Shown one piece after another: positions 21,535 through 32,518 of a DNA stretch of 64,000 nucleotides. The stretch's first letter is position 1. Every line of letters starts with the position of its first letter. The DNA lies in NCBI RefSeq assembly GCF_049243985.1, contig NC_135371.1, positions 3,001,501 to 3,065,500 on the forward strand. Direction: 5' to 3'. The notes beneath the pieces were generated by a model. That model was not told the DNA's origin and ran no database searches. It was given only the letters and a program-made list of their open reading frames with translations. The translations under genes and the position numbers were made by a program. This DNA is from Paroedura picta (Eukaryota; Chordata; Lepidosauria; Squamata; Gekkonidae).

Positions 21535-21988
21535 TGTCATGACCTGGGATGTACACCCATGAAGACACCAAAGCAAAGACAGCCTCTTGGCGGTGAGGTG
21601 TCCCAAAATATCTTTATTGGGATTCTAGGGGAGCAATTATGGGGACTTGCCATTACAGAGAAATATTGCTGAAATTGTCTCACAGAGTATCCAAGGAACA
21701 GATATACTCTCAGACCCCAGACCTCATTCCATGGTATTTGCGTGCCAAAAGGTATTCCCATGGAAAGGCTGCTTTTTCTAAACTACAAAGTGAAAACTTT
21801 CTGTATTAACTCCCAGGCGCCAAGAGCCAGCCCAAGGTGGTTTACATTCCTTTCAATATTAAACTGTGCCAACCACAAAAGATAATAGGCGTGACCTCAG
21901 AGGGGCAGAAGGAATACGTGGGGGAGGGAGGGGAAGCTGAAAGAGCCCCTCTAGGAAGAGGTGGCATCTCCGGAGATCCCTTAGCTAA
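21535..21988 (-). mobile_element. LTR-like repeat, copy 3 (incomplete)
   Basis: It begins 14 bp after copy 2, giving an LTR-LTR tandem. It ends short of the other copies at about 21988. Confidence 0.55.
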
Positions 21989-22028
21989 AGGCAGGTTGTT
22001 GTTTTGGATGCTTTGATGTCCATCTTCT

Positions 22029-22405
22029 CTAGGGGGCCATGTGAAATGCCCCGTTCTCCTTTCTTACTCCTTTTATATTCACCCAAATACACTCAACTGA
22101 ACCTTCATGCTCAGGTACCTGTATTTCTTCACAAGTATAAATTTTCTTAACATATATTGCTGCATTTCTCCCCTTCTGGTCTATCCCTTTTGAATAGATT
22201 GTACCCCTCAATTCTAGTATTCCAATTGTATTATCCCACCAAGTATCTGTCATTCCTATTAGGTCATAGTCCCCTTCCTCTATTAGGACTACTAGTTCCT
22301 CCTGCTTGTTTCCCATACTCTGTGCATTAGTGTAGAGACATCGTAATCCATCTTTGTGTCCCCCATAATGGTTTTTGAACTTCCCGGTAAATTAGTAGTT
22401 CCCGA
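22029..22405 (-). mobile_element. CR1 LINE ORF2 endonuclease fragment
   Basis: The minus-strand protein reads LYTNAQSMGNKQEEL, then YDLIGMTDTWWDN, then CIWVNIKG. These are the N-terminal landmarks of the CR1 APE-type endonuclease (NAQS..N...EL, DIIGITETWW). The fragment covers the first part of the domain only. Confidence 0.75.
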
Positions 22406-22779
22406 ATTATGTGCCGTTCCATGTAGATTTGCAATATTCTCATCTTCTGTTCTTGCCCATCACACTCGGTTTGGAATTTACGTTTCGCTCCCCCTTTGAA
22501 TTTAGTTTAAAGTCCTCTTTACCAGCTGTGCAAGTATATGGTCACACCCCAGTTCCCCAAGGCCAAGTCCACAGCCCTCAGAGAACACAGTGGCCCACGA
22601 GAAAGGTCAAAATACTTACAAAACCCAGGAGAATAGATAGCCCAACCTCCTTGTTCGGTAGTACTGCCACCACCTCTGAATGGGCCCCTAGGTGTCCAAG
22701 ACCCAGGGGCAGTCTTGAAGCCTATCAGGGGTTTACTAGGGAGCTTGACCCCGTCCAGAAACAAGTCCCACAAATCAAA
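22406..22779. other. Unassigned
   Basis: No domain recognised; it may be internal sequence of the LTR-like fossil beside it. Confidence 0.3.
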
Positions 22780-23385
22780 GGCTTAGTGGGTACCATGGTA
22801 CGAGTTAGGCAGGCTAGGTTTCAACTTAGCTTGTTCCAAAACCAAAACACAAGGTTTAAAAATTGATATTTATTAAGGTGCACAAATATATACTAGCAGT
22901 GAGAAAATAAGAATGTCGTACAGTATTTCTGGCTAACAGAGGATACGCAAATGGCAGGATGATAAGAGAGAGATTCAAAGTCCATAATCCAAGTTGCAGG
23001 TTCACAAGGTTACAGACAAAGGTTTCCCCAAAATCTGAACAGAGCTGGACCAGATAAAAAAAATCTGAGCAGGCCAAAACTTGAACAGAGCAAAAAATCC
23101 GAACAACTAGATGTTATAATAGAAGGCCTTTGTGGCTTATTCCCACGTGGGGTCTTGGACACAGAAACCAATCAAAGCCAAATTAACAATTTATCAATTA
23201 ACCAATGCTGTTACTAATGTCAGGGTAGATGAGCCAGTCCTGAAACAGGTGATGCAGCGCCAAATTATCTCATTCAAAGCCCGTTCTCACAACAAGCTAA
23301 TTGGGAACAACAGAAGCCTTATCAGTAGGAGCAGGCAGCGTTGGAACATGTTCAACTAAATGGTGCTGCATTCTTACACTACGAG
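22780..23385 (-). mobile_element. Possible LTR fossil
   Basis: Read on the minus strand, it starts near TGTAAGAATGCAGCACC and carries an AATAAATATC polyadenylation-like signal at about 22870 followed by a T/G-rich end. This is an LTR-like layout. No partner was found in the window. Confidence 0.3.
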
Positions 23386-24289
23386 AACCAAAAACGTTCT
23401 CATGCAGCCCACTAAGATTTTACAGGGCCGAAGCCTGAACCAAAGTACCATGAAAAGGACTTGAGGCCATTAATTCACTACGAAAGGTTCTCCTAAAAAT
23501 ACTGTGAGGTGCACACCGTCTCCTGATAGTAGCCCCTCAAATTGACATCCTTGACCATGATCCAGAAATCCAAACCGTTCCCGTCAACACCGGTGACGTA
23601 GCCAGTCATTTCCTTGCATGATTTTTCTCTCTCTTCCTAAACCACGGCCACTTGCAGGAAGGACAGATGAAAATGCAACCTGTGCTCCTAGTAGGTCCTT
23701 TACCTTTTCCTCTCTGGACCTGTCCCGCTGGGTCCCTGCGCTGTGGGGTGGCCGCCCCCACCTCTCCACGCTTCTCCTCAGAGTGTTCTTCTGCAAAGAG
23801 AGAAACAGCGTGCGCAGCCCGTTCGTTCTCAGGCGAGAGCATTCCCCCACCCCACCAATACCCTTGGATAAATCCCTGACAAGGACTCATCTTCCTCTCC
23901 ATTCACAGCAAACCATAGAAAAGGGGTGTAGACCTGACAGACGAATAGTTAAGAGGCTGGCCAGCATGCTAACCTGCTAGCATCTCCCTCGCCATTTGTG
24001 AAAGCAGTCTCCTGGGTGCCCTTCTCCATTCTTGGACGGTGCCTGGGGTGTATTCTGTGAGGGCAAATAAATTATTCTTAGGGAAACAACATGGATGTTT
24101 GCAAAGGGTTTTTTCCAAGTCACCACCCATCAAAGATAGGCTCCTTCTGGTGTGTCCAGGTCAGGTCCTCCTGCACAAATGAAAAAGGGCACAGTTCAAA
24201 TCCTGTCCCTCCCACAACCATCATAGAAATACCCACCTATATTTGTTGAGGTGCATGCTCGCTTGTTCGTTGCTTTTGTAGGCTTATAG
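23386..24289. other. Unassigned intergenic DNA
   Basis: Several 70-120-codon frames occur on both strands around 23584-23980, but none has a domain and they overlap each other. Nothing supported. Confidence 0.35.
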
Positions 24290-24599
24290 GGGGGGGATTG
24301 TGATCCCATCTCCCGGAAGCTTGGGGGCAGGAGCTAGGGAGGGACATTTGTTCTACTGCTATTTTGAGAGTGCACATGTCTTTTGCTGATGTGTTGCGGA
24401 TTCTGCTCTGAAGTCAAGTGCTTGGGGGGGGGGATTGACTTTTTACGATTATCCCAGAAGCGCTATAAAAAAGCGAATGTTGCGGAAGTTTTGTGGGAGT
24501 TTTGCGGTTTGCTTGCGATGTCATGTGGAATGTCAAAAAATGTAGAGTTTACAAAGTGTTAAAATTCAGCTACTTTTAAGTTGTGTGGAGCGGCCCTCA
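24290..24599 (-). mobile_element. Harbinger-like non-autonomous element end
   Basis: The right end, read inward on the minus strand, is GGGCCGCTCCACACAAC, matching the Harbinger-type terminal pattern GGGCCATTTCGCAC in length and order. The left boundary is not defined. It abuts a copia fossil. Confidence 0.45.
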
Positions 24600-25030
24600 G
24601 GGTTGATTTTCATGCCTAGATATTTCCCAATTTCTCCCCGATCTGTCAGATGCATCGTTGCCAATTGTCTACTTTGGGTAATTGATTTAACCACAAAGGT
24701 CCACTTGCTTGAACTAATATTGAAGCCATGATGATTTTTTGCTTGTGCCTGTCACGCACAAATCTTACAAAAAAAAACCCATGTGCCGTATCTAAATCAT
24801 AGCTCAGCAATGCCAGATCAGTAGCGAAAGCCAATGCCAATATCTTTTCTCAATCCAGTAACCCCCTTCCAATTTCCCTGTTTTGTTTTTAATGGAAGGC
24901 TGGAAATAGATAAAATGAAATTAGAAAGATACGTGAAACCAGATGTGTTTGTAATTTTCCTATAGTCAAGAAATGTCAGGGGCTTAACAAAGCACAACTG
25001 CAGTTTTAAAATACTCTGTCTACAGTCCAT
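24600..25030 (-). mobile_element. Second Ty1/copia fossil fragment
   Basis: The minus-strand text LTDRGEIGKYLGMKI matches the copia reverse-transcriptase landmark DLGE..YLGM.I. It is a short, broken piece. Confidence 0.5.
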
Positions 25031-25044
25031 TGTGTTTGCAATTC

Positions 25045-25130
25045 CAAGAAAGCTAATGCAGGACTAATCCCCACTGAATAAAATGCCGCTTACTTCTGAG
25101 TAAACATGCACAGGATTGCAGTGGTCCTTT
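25045..25130. repeat. Squamate interspersed repeat piece
   Basis: ACTTCTGAGTAAACATGCAC followed by AGGATTGCAGT is a phrase I associate with a common reptile repeat; family uncertain. Confidence 0.35.
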
Positions 25131-25179
25131 AAGCCTCTGTTCTTCAAGACCCACACTATTTGGGCATGAGAAACAGCAT

Positions 25180-26145
25180 CAAAAGGCCAAGGCTGTAGCC
25201 CCAAAAATGACTCTAGTGTACCATTCTTTTCAGCAAAACTCCGAAGTTGCATGGAAAAGTAAAAATACAAACAATCACAGCTGTCAAGAAGCGTCCAGTG
25301 TGGGCGGGGTTGGCGCTGTTGCGATCCTCTTGACTGCCTGCATCGTCCGGGGGGGGGGGGTTCTCCTGGAATCTCCCAGAATCTTCTGGAATGGTCCAGG
25401 GTGGCCTCCGTTTGGTCCGTCTCCCGGGCCACTGTGCCGATGTGCCTTGGCCAGGGCGCGGTCAGTCTAGTCGATCCAGAGGCTGTCCACTGTCTCTGTG
25501 GGGTAGGAAGCTTGTACCACTGAGCCTCCAGTCCTCCGAGACCCACTGTCTGTCGCTGTTTGTCCTGCCGCTGGTTCAGCGTCTTCTCCCTGGCCGGGGT
25601 CACTGCCCGTCCACTGAAGCTGGGCCCGCAACTCAGCCTGGGGGTCTTCCAGAGTACACAGGTTCCTCAGATGCTGCTGGAGGGTCTCCTCGCAGTCCTG
25701 CTTCTGGGCTCGGGAGCCACGGAGTGTCCTCTACACATTGTTGTGCTTTCAGGTCTGCTTTGTGGCCTGTGACGTGCCACATCTGGGCCTTCGCGGTATC
25801 GATCCGTGCCACCAGGTAGCACCAGTGGGCCCGGTGCGCCTCCTTGGAAGCCGATGTCGTCATTGCCTCCCTTTGCCACTGCTGTTTCTGGTGCTGTTGC
25901 TCTTGGGGCCCTGCCGGTGATGTCCCCGGCTCCCCTGCTGTTTGGGTTGGTGCTGTCCCCAGTCTCTGCTCCCCAGCTCAGTGCCCTTCCTCAGACGGAG
26001 GGTGGGCTGGGTCCTCCCTGGCTACTCTGTGGTGCAGGGAAACCTCCACTTCCCTCGGCCTTGGTCGGTCCCCTTGACTCTAGTTCGTGGTTCCCCAGTG
26101 CTGTGGCAAGCCTCCCATAGTTCCCCCTGCACCGGTGTTGTGGGG
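25180..26145 (-). mobile_element. GC-rich segment, possible gag-like retroelement relic
   Basis: A run of overlapping minus-strand frames rich in Gln, Arg, Ala and Pro (for example LQQHLRNLCTLEDPQAELRA) suggests a degraded gag-type N-terminal region. There is no zinc knuckle or protease. Weak assignment. Confidence 0.25.
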
Positions 26146-26462
26146 CAGTGGTCCCCAACCTTTTTTTGGCTGGGGACCGGCAGGGCAACTGCCCTGCCCG
26201 CGCAGCGCGCATGCGCGACCGCACCCGCGCAGCGCGCATACGCAGCCGGGTGCACATGCGCGCTGTGTGGCACTTTTCACGCATGCGCGATTAAGCCGTG
26301 CAGCGCGCATGTGCGCATGTGCGGTGCGGCCCTGATTCCCTCTCCCCCCCCTCCCGCAGTAAGAAGCTTCCCCGGGCCGCAAACTTGCGGCCTGGGAAGT
26401 TTTTTACCTGGGGGGGGCGGGGAGAGGGAACCGCGGCCCGGACCGCAGGTTGGGGACCACTG
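26146..26462. mobile_element. hAT-type MITE with CpG-rich core
   Basis: Terminal inverted repeats CAGTGGTCCCCAACCT and AGGTTGGGGACCACTG are flanked by TTGTGGGG and TTTTGGGG, an 8-bp duplication with one mismatch. The interior has repeated CGCGCATGCGCG-like alternating purine-pyrimidine motifs. Long frames in this GC-rich core are not genes. Confidence 0.88.
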
Positions 26463-27370
26463 TTTTGGGGAATGCTCCGCCATCGTCGTTGTTCTGCCTT
26501 GTTCCCCTTGCTCCGGGGGGGGGGGGGGGAGTCTGCCTTAGCAAAGCAGAAGCAGAAGCAAAAGCCCGTGTCTGCCCTGTGCCCTCCCTAGCTGTTGGCA
26601 ATACTGGCAGCGTGGAGAGCTGTGTTCTCTGGTCTCTGCTGGGTGCGCCCCTTCATGGCATGGCGCAGTGGGTGTTGGTGGGTCCCCCCTTGCCTAACTT
26701 CTGGTTTTGGGAGACTTAAATATCTATGTGGACATGCCATCCCTAGGACTTGGGCTGGTCCTGGTGTCAGCCATGGAGACACTAGGGGTTCTCGCAGTTT
26801 GTTGCTGGCCCCACTCATCAGGCTGGCCATACCCTCCAGTTAATCTTCGGCGTAGGTGTACAGGTAGACCTGGTGGCAAATATATAAAAAATTATGTAAT
26901 TCATGTTATTATTCATGTTATTATATTATTCATGTTATATGTGTTATTATTCATGTTATTATATGTGTTTTGTAGATGGCTTTGTTATATCATCAATAGA
27001 TGTGTAAAGATTACCGAACAGTATTAGGTAATGAGCTGATATTAATTATCAACATTTGTAATAAGACATGATAGTATTGTTAATTTGAATTTTTGAATTT
27101 TTGTTTATTAATAGCCATTGAAAAAGGCTTATCTGAAAACAAGGTATACCAAATCTTCTTCTGGCATGTTTAAAATTGAATAAACTTTTGCCATAGTAGC
27201 CAGCTTGATATTTTTTCATCTATCTGGATTTTCGGCTGGTTGGTCTTGTTCAGTATTTACATTCCCCAAAGGGTCCCTCTGTCAGATTGGATCTCAATTA
27301 TGCCATGAAGCTTTGCTGGTAAGAATTTCTTTTAGCTATGTTTTTAGGACCTTGGGCTTTCCAGCCCTAG
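26463..27370. other. Unassigned; AT-rich minisatellite-like part at 26895-26975
   Basis: GC-rich flank to about 26880, then repeated TTATTATTCATG units at 26895-26975, then AT-rich DNA without recognised features. Confidence 0.35.
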
Positions 27371-27379
27371 TCCTAGCCC

Positions 27380-28096
27380 TAACCCCGTGAGTGAACGGAC
27401 GAGTGGTGAGGGAGCTCCAGAGTTTGTGGCAACCACGCACAACCACGCACGCAGAACCACACAAACAACCACAACACAGAAACCGCCCCTCATGATATTA
27501 CATTGCATCATATATATTGCACCCCCCAAAGCTAAACAGTAGACTGCGGTCGGCGATTATTCGTTGCTACGCTTAAAGTTTTCAAAAATGCTCCCTGAAC
27601 GGTGACTCCACTAACCGAAGGTCTGGCCGATGGTAGACGGGGTTTTAAGCTGTGGGCATATTTTGGGGCAGTGACGGTGTGTGCTACTGTGCTTTTGAAA
27701 TACTATTGTGCTGTTCGGGCACAATTTCCGAAAGCGATCGTGCTGGAAAGCCAGGCGCTGTCTCGTTGATTCGTTGATCTGCGCTCTGTCCGAGAAAAAA
27801 AAATGGCGAACAGTTCACCGGAGGACAGGCCCAGGGGGAGGGACTTTGCAGAAACCACAACAATGTTAACGCACAGGTCTTTTTCGCTAGTGTTGCAAAT
27901 TTGTCGCAAGAGTGTAGCGCTTTTCGGAGGGTGAATCCACTTTTGGCGATTTCCGTAGAAGCGCTTCAACAAAGCGCTTTTTGCGGATCGGTTTCAGGAG
28001 TGTTGCAGATTGTCAACGACGTTGTGCATAACGGCAAATCAGTAGTGATTTCAATTGGCAACCATTGTGCAATTTTGAAGGAGTGCGGAATGGCCC
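27380..28096 (+). mobile_element. Truncated Harbinger right end (relative of the full element)
   Basis: About 560 bp match 32950-33513 in the same orientation (GACGGGGTTTTAAGC, GACGGTGTGTGC, GGGTGAATCCACTTTT, AAGCGCTTTTTGCGG). It ends with TGCGGAATGGCCC, the mutated terminal repeat. Its left part has lost all coding sequence. Confidence 0.85.
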
Positions 28097-28097
28097 T

Positions 28098-28233
28098 CAG
28101 TGTCAGATTGGCCATCTTGGCAAAGTCAGCTAATTTATTCAACCAGTCTTCTATCGAAGGTAATTCTTGCATTTTTCATCTCTTGGTCAATTCTAGTCTT
28201 GTTGCCGTCGTCGCGTAGAAGAATAAACTGTGT
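28098..28233 (-). mobile_element. LINE-1 ORF2 C-terminal fragment
   Basis: Read on the minus strand it gives ATTATRLELTKRWK-like text and LPSIEDWLNKLADFAKMANL, the pattern at the C-terminal part of L1 ORF2 proteins. It is trapped between the two Harbinger copies. Confidence 0.65.
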
Positions 28234-28762
28234 GGGCCATTTCGCACAGAGCTCAAAGTTGCTATTTGGTTGCTGTTAGCGAAATCGCTACTTCAACTAG
28301 CGAAATGTAACTAGCTGTGCCCGTAACGCACAGCTGTGGTTTTTGCGGAATTTAGCACTTTCACTTCTCGTCACTTTCGTAACCCACAGGCTTCCGGTTC
28401 TCCGTCTTTTCGCTACAAAGGAGGTCCCTTTTTAGCGCTTCTGGCCTCCCGTGCCCGTCAATCAAACTGCGGGCACACCTTTGACCTCGACCCTAAAGCC
28501 GGACTTGTCAGGGTTCCCTTTTTTTTAAAAAAACCCAGGAAAACCCGTAGCAACGCGTTATCGTCAAATCATTGGCGCCCTTGGAACGTGTTTTCTATTG
28601 TTTTCTATGAAACAGAGGTTGATGCATTGATATGTTTGATAGGTTAATCCCCGCCCACAGTACACGCCCACAGGTTACCTGCTTATATGCACCTGGGCAG
28701 ACACGCGGTCGGCCTCTCTTTGTTTGCGTAGCCTACTGCCCGCAGCACAGGTTAACGTTGCA

Positions 28763-30163
28763 ATGGAGAGGATTGTTTTTCAATTGTTGGCTCAGATGCT
28801 TGCGGTGGTCCAGCGTATCCGCACCACTGTGCAGCATAGGAGGGCTGCTTCAGAGGAATACAGAGAACGTATTGCCAGAGCGATGACCAGCAGTACAAGA
28901 CGTTCTCAATGGGCAACCATGGCGGCAAAGAGGCACTGGCAAGCTCTGGCAGAGGTCCGGTTCCCCCCACGGTTCTGGGTGGACGAAAGATCCTCTGACT
29001 GGTGGGAAAATTTTGTGTGGGCTCGCTGGGATGATGACCACTGGATTGCCAACTTTAGAATGTCGAGGGGGACATTTTTTGAACTCGTGGAGGCTCTACG
29101 TGGACGCATGGAGAGGCAAGTCACTGGCATGCGGCGCCCCGTGCCAGTGGAAAAAAGGGTGGCGGTCGCATTGTGGTACTTGGCCACCCCTCAGTACTTC
29201 CGGACAGTAGCCCAGCAATTCGGACTCGGAGTCACTACGGTTGGCGATATCCTTAAGGAGTTCTGCCTCGCCATGGAGGCGGAATTGTTCAGCAAAGTCG
29301 TGTGCCTCGGAGACCGGCTTGGAGCGGTGAGTGTCATTCTATCCCCTTTGCCCTTTAAATTTTTTTTCTTGTTTGACAGGTCAGCAACGAAGACGCGATA
29401 CACCCCACGCTGACATGCCATGGCTTATATTCTTTTCTTTCCCTTATTCCAGAGTATGGACGGGTTTGCCAGGCTTGGATTCCCGCATTGTTTTGCGGCC
29501 GTCGATGGAAGCCACATCCCTATCCGTGCCCCCGGGGGAAGCATAAAGGAGTACGGGAACAGGAAGGACTTTTGTTCTGTTCTCCTGCAAGGAACTGTGG
29601 ACTTCTCCGGACGGTTTATCGATGCCGAGGTGGGGTGGAGTGGCAGGAGGCATGATGCCCTTGTTTTCAGGGAATCCAACATCAGGAAAGCCATGGACGA
29701 AGGGGTCTTTGTTCCAGGAAACCCCACCGCCACCATTGAGGGCGTGCGTGTGCCGGCGTTGGTGCTCGGGGACGGAGCCTACCCATTACGACGCTGGCTC
29801 ATGACTCCCTACAAGCGGCCAAGGACAGACGTGCAGAGCCACTACAATCTCAGTCACTCCCGGGCAAGGAATGTAGTGGAGCGTGCCTTTGGACGTTTGA
29901 AGTCCCGGTTCCGTTGCCTGATGTCCCGACTCCATGTGCATATAGACAATGTGACTCCGCTGATCATCGCGTGTGTCATTTTGCACAACATATGCGAGGA
30001 CAAGGGACATAACATCCCCTTCCCTGTGGATGAACCTGATCCTGTAGTCCTTGAAGACACACAAGACATCCCTGAAGCAAGGAGAAAAAGGATCTATGCT
30101 GAGGGGTGCAAGGTTCGGGACGCCATAGCCACCCACATCTACAGAAACAGGAGGCGTGTTTAA
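28763..30163 (+). CDS. Harbinger DDE transposase, join(28763..29326, 29453..30163)
   Basis: Two exons, 424 aa. The donor is GTGAGT at 29327 and the acceptor CCCTTATTCCAG ends at 29452; the join is phase 0 with no loss of frame. Residues about 145-167 form a helix-turn-helix-like stretch (FRTVAQQFGLGVTTVGDILK). The catalytic domain (about 200-370) has AAVDGSHIPI (D206), LGDGAYPL (D295) and VVERAFGRLKSRFRCL (E331), 35 residues apart, as in DDE_Tnp_4 Harbinger enzymes that cut and paste DNA in the nucleus. The length is close to known transposases and above the 349 aa of the domesticated host protein HARBI1. The start at 28763 is the first ATG in frame after the TIR-proximal leader. AATAAA lies at 30187. 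There are no stops in either exon. Confidence 0.9.
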
Positions 30164-30208
30164 TTGTTTTTCCTACTCTGTTGTTGAATAAAGTTTTGTG
30201 TTCTTTGT

Positions 30209-32109
30209 TTAACCTTGTCTTGTGCGGTTTGTGTACTTAGCCAGCAAAAAAACGGGGATTCTCTGGTCCAAAAGCACTGTAATCTGAGGAGGGGTGGCCG
30301 CCTCCATAACCGCGACCGCCCTCTCCATCAGCCTCCTTATCAGTCGAACCTCCTCCACGCTTTCGCGTAGTGAGTTGTTCGAGTCTCTAAGGATGGCACG
30401 GAATTTTTTGCCCTCCTGGGCCACGAGGGAGAGCATCGCCTGGTCTGCGGCAGCGGCACGCCTGGACTCCTCCTGGCAGTGCTCCAGGATCCTTTCTCCC
30501 ACATTAGTCAGGACGGAGACGCGCCGCAGCCTGCCGCGTTCCCTGGCCAGCCTCTCCTCAGCTTGGAGAGCACCCCTAGGTGGTGAGCCGGCTGGCTCGT
30601 CGTCTTCTGAAAGGACCTCTGTTGGCAAAAAAAGAGAAACAGAACTGTTAGTAACATCGAGACAGTCAAAACCCACCCTGGTGCACATGGTGGCCTTTCT
30701 TGGTTACATATTGTTAAACCAAGACTCAGAACAATGCCAGGGGAGCACATGGTTATTGTTTGTTTGCCCATGGTGGCCTTTCTTGGTTACATGTTAAACC
30801 AAGACTCAGAACAATGCCAGGGGAGCACAAAAATGAAAAGGAAGCACACAGTTATTGCACACAGACATTGTCCTGCAGCCATGGCTCGAAAGGAACAGTT
30901 CATGCACGCTCACCATCTTGTATCTGTATACGCCTGCGCACGGCAGGAGGTCCAGCCACCCCACGCTCCTCCTCCTCCTGCGTCCCGGGTATGAAATCTG
31001 AAAAAAGGGAAAAAAGAACATGATTTAGGACCAAAGTGTGGCAAAGCAAGCTTCAAACCCTAAAGCAGCAACGTTGAGGGACTCTCTTCTGTCTCTTGGC
31101 AGTGCTGCTGCCCTGCACAAACAGAAAAGCACAAAGCAGTTAAACCCCCCCCCCTTATTGCAACTGATACTTACCAACATTTGTGGACGCCCCAGAATCA
31201 CTGTCCTCTGCCACCGCTGCAGGGGACTCGAGGACCACCGTCCCAGGCATCTGTGTCTCTGTGGACAAGAGCAGAAAATAGTGAAAAAGGAGCAAGCATA
31301 CAACCTGAACCACACAGCAAGCTCCCAAAGTAGTGGCTAAAGCACTGCAGAAGGCCTATGGCTGAGGCATGCTGCAAAACTGTTTGGGTTGTTGGTTAAA
31401 CACAACCGTTTTAAAAAGCCACCCAAAGCAATCCACAAACATCCTAGCATATTATGCGTTGCAACGAACACACGAGAAAACGATGCCCAAACGTCAGAAC
31501 ACACATTTGCTCAAAATGAAATATAAAATAAAAAGAAAATTACTTACCGGAGGCAAGGGGCGTTTGCTCAGGAACCTCCTCTGGCTCCCCAGGAGCGATG
31601 GCCATCAGGTCCACCGTGACCAATTCCGCGGCTCGTTGCTGGACGGGGGGTGGAGGCCGAAAGCTGGACGAGGTGCCCTCGCCGGGATCCTCCTCAGCGG
31701 GTGGTTCCTCGACCGGGGCAGCCGGCTTCCGAACCACCTTAAGGCTCCTCCCGACGTGCTTCGGCCTGCCGGCTCCTTCCCCGTCGCCGTACAGCTGGCG
31801 CTGCTCCTCAAAGTAGGGGCAGGTCACCTTTTCGTTGCCGGAACCCTTATTATGGTTCACGGCACGCATGTACTCCGCCCGCATTGTTTTAGTTTTGGAC
31901 CGGCATTCAAGGCCGGTCCTGTTGTGGCCCAGGGCACGCATCTTTATGGCCACTTGCTCGAAGACCTCCCTATTCCTGTGCGAGGACTGGAAGGCGTCCT
32001 GGATTTTCTCTTCCGAGAAAATCGCGATCAGGTCCCTGATCTCCGCGTCCCTCCAAGTTGGGCCACGGCCGGTTGCAGGGACGGACGAGGCTTGCGAAGA
32101 GGATTCCAT
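30209..32109 (-). CDS. Harbinger Myb/SANT-like protein, complement(join(30209..30618, 30914..30997, 31175..31258, 31548..32109))
   Basis: Four exons on the minus strand, 379 aa. Every junction is GT-AG and every intron is phase 1, and the total is an exact multiple of three. Residues about 17-107 form a trihelix/Myb-SANT domain (GPTWRDAEIRDLIAIF, FEQVAIKMRALGHNRT, CRSKTKTM, CPYFEEQRQLYGDG). The middle is acidic and proline-rich, and the last exon is helical and charged (EERLARERGRLRRVSVLTNV), suggesting a coiled coil. In known Harbinger elements this protein binds the subterminal DNA and brings the transposase to the nucleus. It converges on the transposase gene with only about 45 bp between the two stop codons, so the 3' ends of the transcripts probably overlap. 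Confidence 0.85.
30686..30835. repeat. 83-bp direct duplication in an intron of the Myb-like gene
   Basis: CATGGTGGCCTTTCTTGG recurs at 30686 and 30769, each followed by AACCAAGACTCAGAACAATG. It lies in the last intron. Confidence 0.85.
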
Positions 32110-32518
32110 GGTGCTTTCGCTAGTAGCTGAGCAAAATGGTGGTGCGAGGTGCAGGGTGCAACGGATCATATACCTTCCCGCACACAAAGACAAAGGGACT
32201 AGCCGGCTCCTGATTGGTAGAGGGCAGTAGGGGACACGCACATTGGCCACATTAGGTCACATGTCACGTTCAAAACTCCTCGCGCGGGAACAGGATCTGC
32301 TCCTAATGGCCAGATTAGCGCCTTTTGTTTGACTTCTCGCATGCGCTGATTCGTCCACACGCGGGAAGAGCAGTTTGAACATGCAGCGGGAGCCATTTTA
32401 GTGAAATGTCCGCCATTACAAAAACGCATGCCGGTGTAAAACCGAGAGCAAGTGCAGCGGTACGCGACAGTTCCCCAATAATATTCACCAACCAAAGCAT
32501 AAATCAATGACATGTAAC

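Noticed and set aside
25991-26541. Many long overlapping frames in GC-rich DNA
   Set aside because: They cover a hAT-type MITE and low-complexity GC sequence; composition explains the open frames.
28763-30163. Domesticated HARBI1 orthologue
   Set aside because: Terminal inverted repeats, a linked Myb-like gene and a different length and exon layout point to a transposon rather than the host gene.
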